From assembly GCA_013205365.1 (NCBI GenBank), contig JABMNC010000020.1, forward strand, positions 1-8,388: a stretch of 8,388 nt of DNA. The letters run 5' to 3'. The position numbers and the translations under genes are program-made. How positions within the stretch are numbered: the first letter of the stretch is position 1; every line of letters starts with the position of its first letter. The notes beneath the pieces are model-generated. The model was not told the DNA's origin, did not search any database, and saw nothing but the letters and a program-made list of their open reading frames with translations. Positions 5,207-8,388 of this stretch are shown here, piece after piece. This DNA is from Cryomorphaceae bacterium. GTDB lineage: Bacteria; Bacteroidota; Bacteroidia; Flavobacteriales; Schleiferiaceae.

Positions 5207-6851
5207 TGCTCGTTTTGCGCACCCGCCTGAGGTCTAAATCGTTCATGGGGTGGGGTGGCGGGCCGACCCATGTCTTGGGCCAAGCGCGAAGGCTGACGTC
5301 GTAAAAGAGCGGAATCAATAGGGCCTCAGAGTGCATCCGTGCGTCGAGTTCCGCGGCTTTGGCTGCGCGAGCATCGGGATCCTGTTCCGTTTTAAATGCT
5401 TGGTAGCCGTCAAGGCCCGGGTAGCCGGTGACGTTGGGTCCGCCCGCTTCGCCGTAGAGCATGAGGTAGTTGCCTGCGTCGGGGTAGTCCGCGATCCAGC
5501 TTGCGCGGTAGAGTCCGAGTCGGCCATTGGCCTTGTCTTCTCTAAAAGTTGCCGCTGGAAGCACCTGAACCTCGACGGGTAGCCCGAGTTGGCTCCAAGC
5601 GCTTTGCAGGAATTCGGCTACGTCGCGGTAGGATGCCGTAGTGCTAATAATCAGCGGTTTAAGTCCTGTCTTGGCTGTACCATCGGTGCTGAGAAGGCCG
5701 GCCTGGGTGAGCAAAATCCTTGCGGAATCGGGCCGGTAGCTCCAGGGATTGGTCCAGTCGGAGGCGGGTCGGTAGCCGGGCATACCAGCGGGCAAAATTC
5801 CGCCATGCGCGGGAATTCCGAGGCCATTTTTGAGGTAGCGAATGATGCCCTCGCGGTCGACCGCCCAGTTTAGGGCACGACGAACCCGCAGGTCGGCGAG
5901 GTAGTCAGGATTGCTGGGGCCGTAGCGCAGTACCAGGTACTCCGTGTTGAGAAAGGGTGCAGTGCGCTGGGTGAACTTGCCGCGCCATTGGGTTTTAAGC
6001 TGGCCGTCGGGCTCAAGCCACTGGTCCTTGTAGCTGGGGTCAATGCCCGTTAAAAAGTCGAGTTCGCCCTGTAAGAAGGCCATAAATGCAGACTGGCGGT
6101 CGGGTACAAAGCTTACACTGACTGCCTCGAGGTAGGGCAATCGCTGGCCCTCAGCGTCGTGCTCGGGGTACTTGGGCTGGCGACGAAGCACCAGTTTTTG
6201 CCCGCGCTGCCATGCCTTGAGGCAGAAGGGACCGGAGCCTACAGGATGCTCCGAAAGGCCGGCTCCGTAGTAGGTTATGGCGGATTGGGGTATTATGGAG
6301 GTGTAGGGTACGCTGAGCTTGCTCCACAGGGCGGGGTCGGGCGCGGAGAGGCTTATTGCGATAGAGTCGGGGCTGGCGGCCCAAAGGGAATCAATTCCTT
6401 CGAGGAGCCAGGCTCCGGGCGATGCGGTGGCCGGTTGCTTGAGGCGCTGAAGGCTGGCGGCCACATCGTAGGCGTCGATTACGTGAGCAAGGCCTTTGAA
6501 GCAGGGATCTTGATGGGCGGCGAAGTCGGTGCGGATGCGGATTCCGGCACGGATTCCGCCTGAAGAAAAGGACCAGGATTCCGCAAGGAGTCCGCGCAAT
6601 TGACCCGAAGAATCCGTTTCAAACAGCGTGGTGTAGAGCTGCCGAATGACCCAGTTGTGGGCCTGATCGCGCGCAAAAGCAGGGTCAAGCGACGATACTC
6701 CGCTGGCCTCGTTGTAGCGAAACAGCAGTCCTTGGTTGGACTCCTCGTTGGGAGGGCTGCATTGCGCCAAGGCCAGTAGGGCAAACAGGGCAGCAATACC
6801 TTGGAGGCAAAGGGTCTTTGCGATGTCTAAAGTCCGTGTAAAATAGGGCAT
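5199..6851 (-). CDS. Peptide-type ABC transporter substrate-binding lipoprotein (SBP_bac_5 family)
   Basis: 550 aa, the usual size for OppA/DppA-like extracytoplasmic binding proteins, which deliver peptides, nickel or other small ligands to an ABC permease. Residues 1-30 form a lipoprotein-type signal ('LFALLALAQC', Cys31) followed by an acidic, Pro-rich stretch. The residue before the Cys is Gln, which is unusual. Family signatures are 'LDPAFARDQ' (55-63), 'HQDPCF' near 113-118, 'HPVGSGPFCLKAW' (202-214) and 'LRVRRALNWAVDREGIIRYL' (321-340), followed by 'HGGILPAGMPGY'. The ATG at 6851 is chosen because the -7 box TATCTTTG lies 7 nt upstream and because it places the signal peptide correctly. 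An in-frame start further upstream (6926) would run through the promoter. No permease or ATPase gene lies next to it, so its partner must be encoded elsewhere. The ligand is unknown. Confidence 0.92.
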   Translation of the reverse strand: MPYFTRTLDIAKTLCLQGIAALFALLALAQCSPPNEESNQGLLFRYNEASGVSSLDPAFARDQAHNWVIRQLYTTLFETDSSGQLRGLLAESWSFSSGGIRAGIRIRTDFAAHQDPCFKGLAHVIDAYDVAASLQRLKQPATASPGAWLLEGIDSLWAASPDSIAISLSAPDPALWSKLSVPYTSIIPQSAITYYGAGLSEHPVGSGPFCLKAWQRGQKLVLRRQPKYPEHDAEGQRLPYLEAVSVSFVPDRQSAFMAFLQGELDFLTGIDPSYKDQWLEPDGQLKTQWRGKFTQRTAPFLNTEYLVLRYGPSNPDYLADLRVRRALNWAVDREGIIRYLKNGLGIPAHGGILPAGMPGYRPASDWTNPWSYRPDSARILLTQAGLLSTDGTAKTGLKPLIISTTASYRDVAEFLQSAWSQLGLPVEVQVLPAATFREDKANGRLGLYRASWIADYPDAGNYLMLYGEAGGPNVTGYPGLDGYQAFKTEQDPDARAAKAAELDARMHSEALLIPLFYDVSLRAWPKTWVGPPPHPMNDLDLRRVRKTSSQ

Positions 6852-6858
6852 TTCATGC

Positions 6859-6866
6859 CAAAGATA
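6859..6866 (-). promoter_or_regulatory. Candidate -7 promoter box TATCTTTG for the substrate-binding protein gene
   Basis: Read leftward, this is an exact match to TAnnTTTG, preceded by CGCGGC and followed 7 nt later by the ATG at 6851. The same CGCGG(C)TATCTTTGG block precedes the small gene at 625 on the other strand. A transcript from it would have a leader of only a few bases. No -33 TTG was found. Confidence 0.55.
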
Positions 6867-6881
6867 GCCGCGAATATTGCC

Positions 6882-6889
6882 TATTTTAG
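6882..6889 (+). promoter_or_regulatory. Possible degenerate -7 box for mtaB
   Basis: TATTTTAG partly resembles TAnnTTTG and ends 4 nt before the preferred mtaB ATG at 6894. The match is weak, and the region is A/T-rich compared with its surroundings, so it may be a promoter or simply the translation-initiation context. Confidence 0.25.
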
Positions 6890-6893
6890 CGGG

Positions 6894-8240
6894 ATGCTTG
6901 CCACAGAACCCCGCGCTTCGTTTCACACCCTGGGCTGCAAGCTGAATTTCGCCGAAACCAGCACTTTAGCTCGCGACCTCTGGGCAGCGGGCTACCAGCG
7001 AGCGGACTTTGGAACCGAGGCTGAGGTGGCCGTTATTAACACCTGCTCGGTCACCCAAGAGGCCGACAAAGAAACCCGAGGACTGGTGCGCAAAGCGCTC
7101 AAGGCTAATCCGAACTGCTTTATTGTGATCACGGGATGCTACGCCCAGCTTCGCCCAAGCGAGGTGGCCGCCATGAAGGGCGTTGACCTTGTGCTCGGCG
7201 CCAAAGAAAAACCCTATCTGCGTCAATTTTTGAGCGACTTGAGCAAGCGACCCGAGGCCGAGGTGCACGCCTGCGAAATCAACGACGTCGACCAGTATCA
7301 TGCGGCCTACAGCATGGGCGACCGCACCCGGGCCTTTTTGAAGGTTCAGGACGGATGCGACTACGTCTGCACCTACTGTACCATACCGATGGCCCGCGGC
7401 GTTAGCCGTTCCGCACCGCTTGACCAAGTGGTAACGCAGGCCCGCGAACTGGCCGCCCAAGGCGTGCTCGAGGTGGTGCTCACCGGCGTCAATGTGGGCG
7501 ACTACGGCAAGGGCGAGCATGGCAGCAAGCGGCACGACCACACCTTTTTAGATTTGGTTCAGGCGCTCGACCAAGTGGACGGGCTGGATCGCTTGCGCAT
7601 TTCGAGCATCGAACCCAACCTGCTGCGCGACGAAATCATTGACTTCACGGCGCAGAGCGAGCGCTGGGTTCCGCACTTTCACATTCCGTTGCAGAGCGGC
7701 AACAACGAGGTGCTGGGCTTAATGAAGCGACGCTACCGCCGCGAACTTTACGCCGAGCGCGTGGCCCGCATCATCGACCGCATGCCCGACGCAGCCATTG
7801 GGGTTGACGTGATTGTGGGCTTCCCCGGCGAAACCGAAGAGCACTTTCTCGACACCTACCGGTTTTTGGAGGAGCTTCCCATCGCCTACCTCCACGTGTT
7901 TACGTATTCCGAGCGGCCCGGAACCGAGGCCATCCAGCTCGAAGGCTCTGTTCCTATGGCGGAGCGCAAAGCCCGAAACCACCGACTGCGTCTGCTGAGT
8001 ACCATCAAGCAGCGCGCATTTTATGAGGCCCACCTGGGCAGCGTCCGCCCCGTCGTTTGGGAACATTCCGACCGAGAAGGCCGCATGCTGGGCTACACCG
8101 ACAACTACATTAGGGTCGAGGCCGACTACGACGCAAGCCTGGCCGGCAGAACTGCATGGGTTGAGCTCCTTGAAACGACTCCGCGTGGAACCGTTGCCAC
8201 AGGAATTTGTGCTATACCCCAAGAAAATAGGGCCGTATGA
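6894..8240 (+). CDS. mtaB: tRNA (N6-L-threonylcarbamoyladenosine(37)-C2)-methylthiotransferase MtaB
   Basis: A 448-aa radical-SAM enzyme that converts t6A37 to ms2t6A37 in tRNAs reading ANN codons. The N-terminal methylthiotransferase (UPF0004) domain has its three cluster cysteines: 'TLGCKLN' (Cys15), 'NTCSVT' (Cys51) and 'TGCYAQ' (Cys82). The radical-SAM cluster motif 'CDYVCTYC' gives Cys155, Cys159 and Cys162. 'IPLQSGNNEVL' and 'GVDVIVGFPGETEEHF' are typical of the radical-SAM barrel, and a TRAM-like RNA-binding domain occupies about 370-437. The 'HTLGCKLN' form and overall length favour MtaB over MiaB or RimO. The ATG at 6894 is preferred to the in-frame ATG at 6855: the earlier start would add 13 unusual residues and begin only 3 bp from the divergent gene's start. 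Its TGA overlaps the next gene's ATG. Confidence 0.95.
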   Translation: MLATEPRASFHTLGCKLNFAETSTLARDLWAAGYQRADFGTEAEVAVINTCSVTQEADKETRGLVRKALKANPNCFIVITGCYAQLRPSEVAAMKGVDLVLGAKEKPYLRQFLSDLSKRPEAEVHACEINDVDQYHAAYSMGDRTRAFLKVQDGCDYVCTYCTIPMARGVSRSAPLDQVVTQARELAAQGVLEVVLTGVNVGDYGKGEHGSKRHDHTFLDLVQALDQVDGLDRLRISSIEPNLLRDEIIDFTAQSERWVPHFHIPLQSGNNEVLGLMKRRYRRELYAERVARIIDRMPDAAIGVDVIVGFPGETEEHFLDTYRFLEELPIAYLHVFTYSERPGTEAIQLEGSVPMAERKARNHRLRLLSTIKQRAFYEAHLGSVRPVVWEHSDREGRMLGYTDNYIRVEADYDASLAGRTAWVELLETTPRGTVATGICAIPQENRAV

Positions 8241-8388
8241 GTAGCCTATTGTTTACCCAAGCTGTTCGCGAAGTCGGTGATTGGATTCGCAGCGAGCGCC
8301 GAGAATTCAATGCTAATAAAGTTGAAACTAAGGCCCTCAATTCATTGGTAAGCTACGTGGACCAGCAGGCCGAGCTCATGCTCATCGA
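8237..8388 (+). CDS. Inositol monophosphatase family protein, N-terminal fragment (runs off the right edge)
   Basis: Only the first 50 residues are present. 'AVREVGDWIRSERREF' (9-24) followed by 'LNSLVSYVDQQAELML' (34-49) matches the N-terminus of the inositol-monophosphatase/SuhB/CysQ superfamily, where 'NDLVTxVDxxAE' is the usual motif. These Mg-dependent enzymes dephosphorylate inositol phosphates, sugar phosphates, histidinol phosphate or PAP. The metal-binding 'DPLDGT' region is off-window, so the substrate class cannot be decided. The ATG overlaps the mtaB stop (ATGA), implying co-transcription and translational coupling with mtaB. Confidence 0.8.
   Translation, partial: MSSLLFTQAVREVGDWIRSERREFNANKVETKALNSLVSYVDQQAELMLI

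Noticed and set aside
6855..6893. An earlier in-frame ATG for mtaB at 6855
   Set aside because: It would add 13 residues not typical of MtaB and would overlap the promoter box of the divergent gene. The ATG at 6894 gives a normal lead-in to 'FHTLGCKLN'.
6966..7541. A 191-codon open frame on the - strand opposite mtaB
   Set aside because: The + strand mtaB frame contains all the expected catalytic motifs. The antisense protein shows no recognisable domain and is explained by the codon bias of mtaB.
1..8388. Search for a defence system, mobile element, CRISPR array, tRNA or rRNA
   Set aside because: No direct-repeat/spacer pattern, transposase, integrase, toxin-antitoxin pair or cloverleaf-like segment was seen. 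Nearly every base is assigned to housekeeping-type genes, and the largest gap is about 42 bp.

Overview
The window looks like a chromosomal housekeeping stretch from a member of the Bacteroidota with a moderately high G+C content. Four things point there. (1) The gene order small membrane protein - mutL - rhomboid - rhomboid - endonuclease/exonuclease/phosphatase (EEP) protein is one I recall as typical of that phylum. (2) The second rhomboid carries the small C-terminal domain seen in Bacteroidota rhomboids. (3) TAnnTTTG-type promoter -7 boxes lie just upstream of start codons, and there are no clear Shine-Dalgarno sequences. (4) The left-edge GH3 enzyme is of the 'DAEWG' type with an 'EAQ' signal-peptide end. 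A flavobacterium-like lineage is my best guess, but genus cannot be read from this sequence.

Layout: 1-583 (-) is the 5' part of a secreted glycoside hydrolase family 3 enzyme that runs off the left edge. A 41-bp divergent promoter region separates it from a rightward run of five tightly packed genes, 625-5177. These encode an 85-aa tail-anchored protein, MutL, two consecutive rhomboid-family membrane proteins and a membrane-anchored EEP-superfamily hydrolase. Spacings are -4, +2, +9 and -26 bp, so this is very probably one operon. A compact set of inverted repeats lies between the converging ends of the EEP gene and a leftward gene for a dipeptide/oligopeptide-type ABC-transporter substrate-binding lipoprotein (5199-6851, -). 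A second short divergent promoter region (42 bp) leads to mtaB (6894-8240), the tRNA ms2t6A37 methylthiotransferase. Its stop overlaps the start of an inositol-monophosphatase-family gene that runs off the right edge.

Functionally the window mixes DNA mismatch repair (MutL), intramembrane proteolysis (rhomboids), a membrane phosphoesterase, peptide uptake, tRNA modification and a sugar/inositol phosphatase. Nothing here looks like a defence island, prophage, transposon or CRISPR locus, and I do not see a clearly new multi-gene system. The observations most worth a second look are: a MutL whose C-terminal endonuclease metal-binding motifs are not recognisable; a GH3 domain in which the usual Lys-His pair is Thr-Gln; a rhomboid pair with GASG and GASA serine motifs; two promoters sharing TATCTTTGG 6-7 nt before ATG, which implies almost leaderless mRNAs; and convergent genes ending in the same GTCAATAG tail, forming overlapping hairpins.
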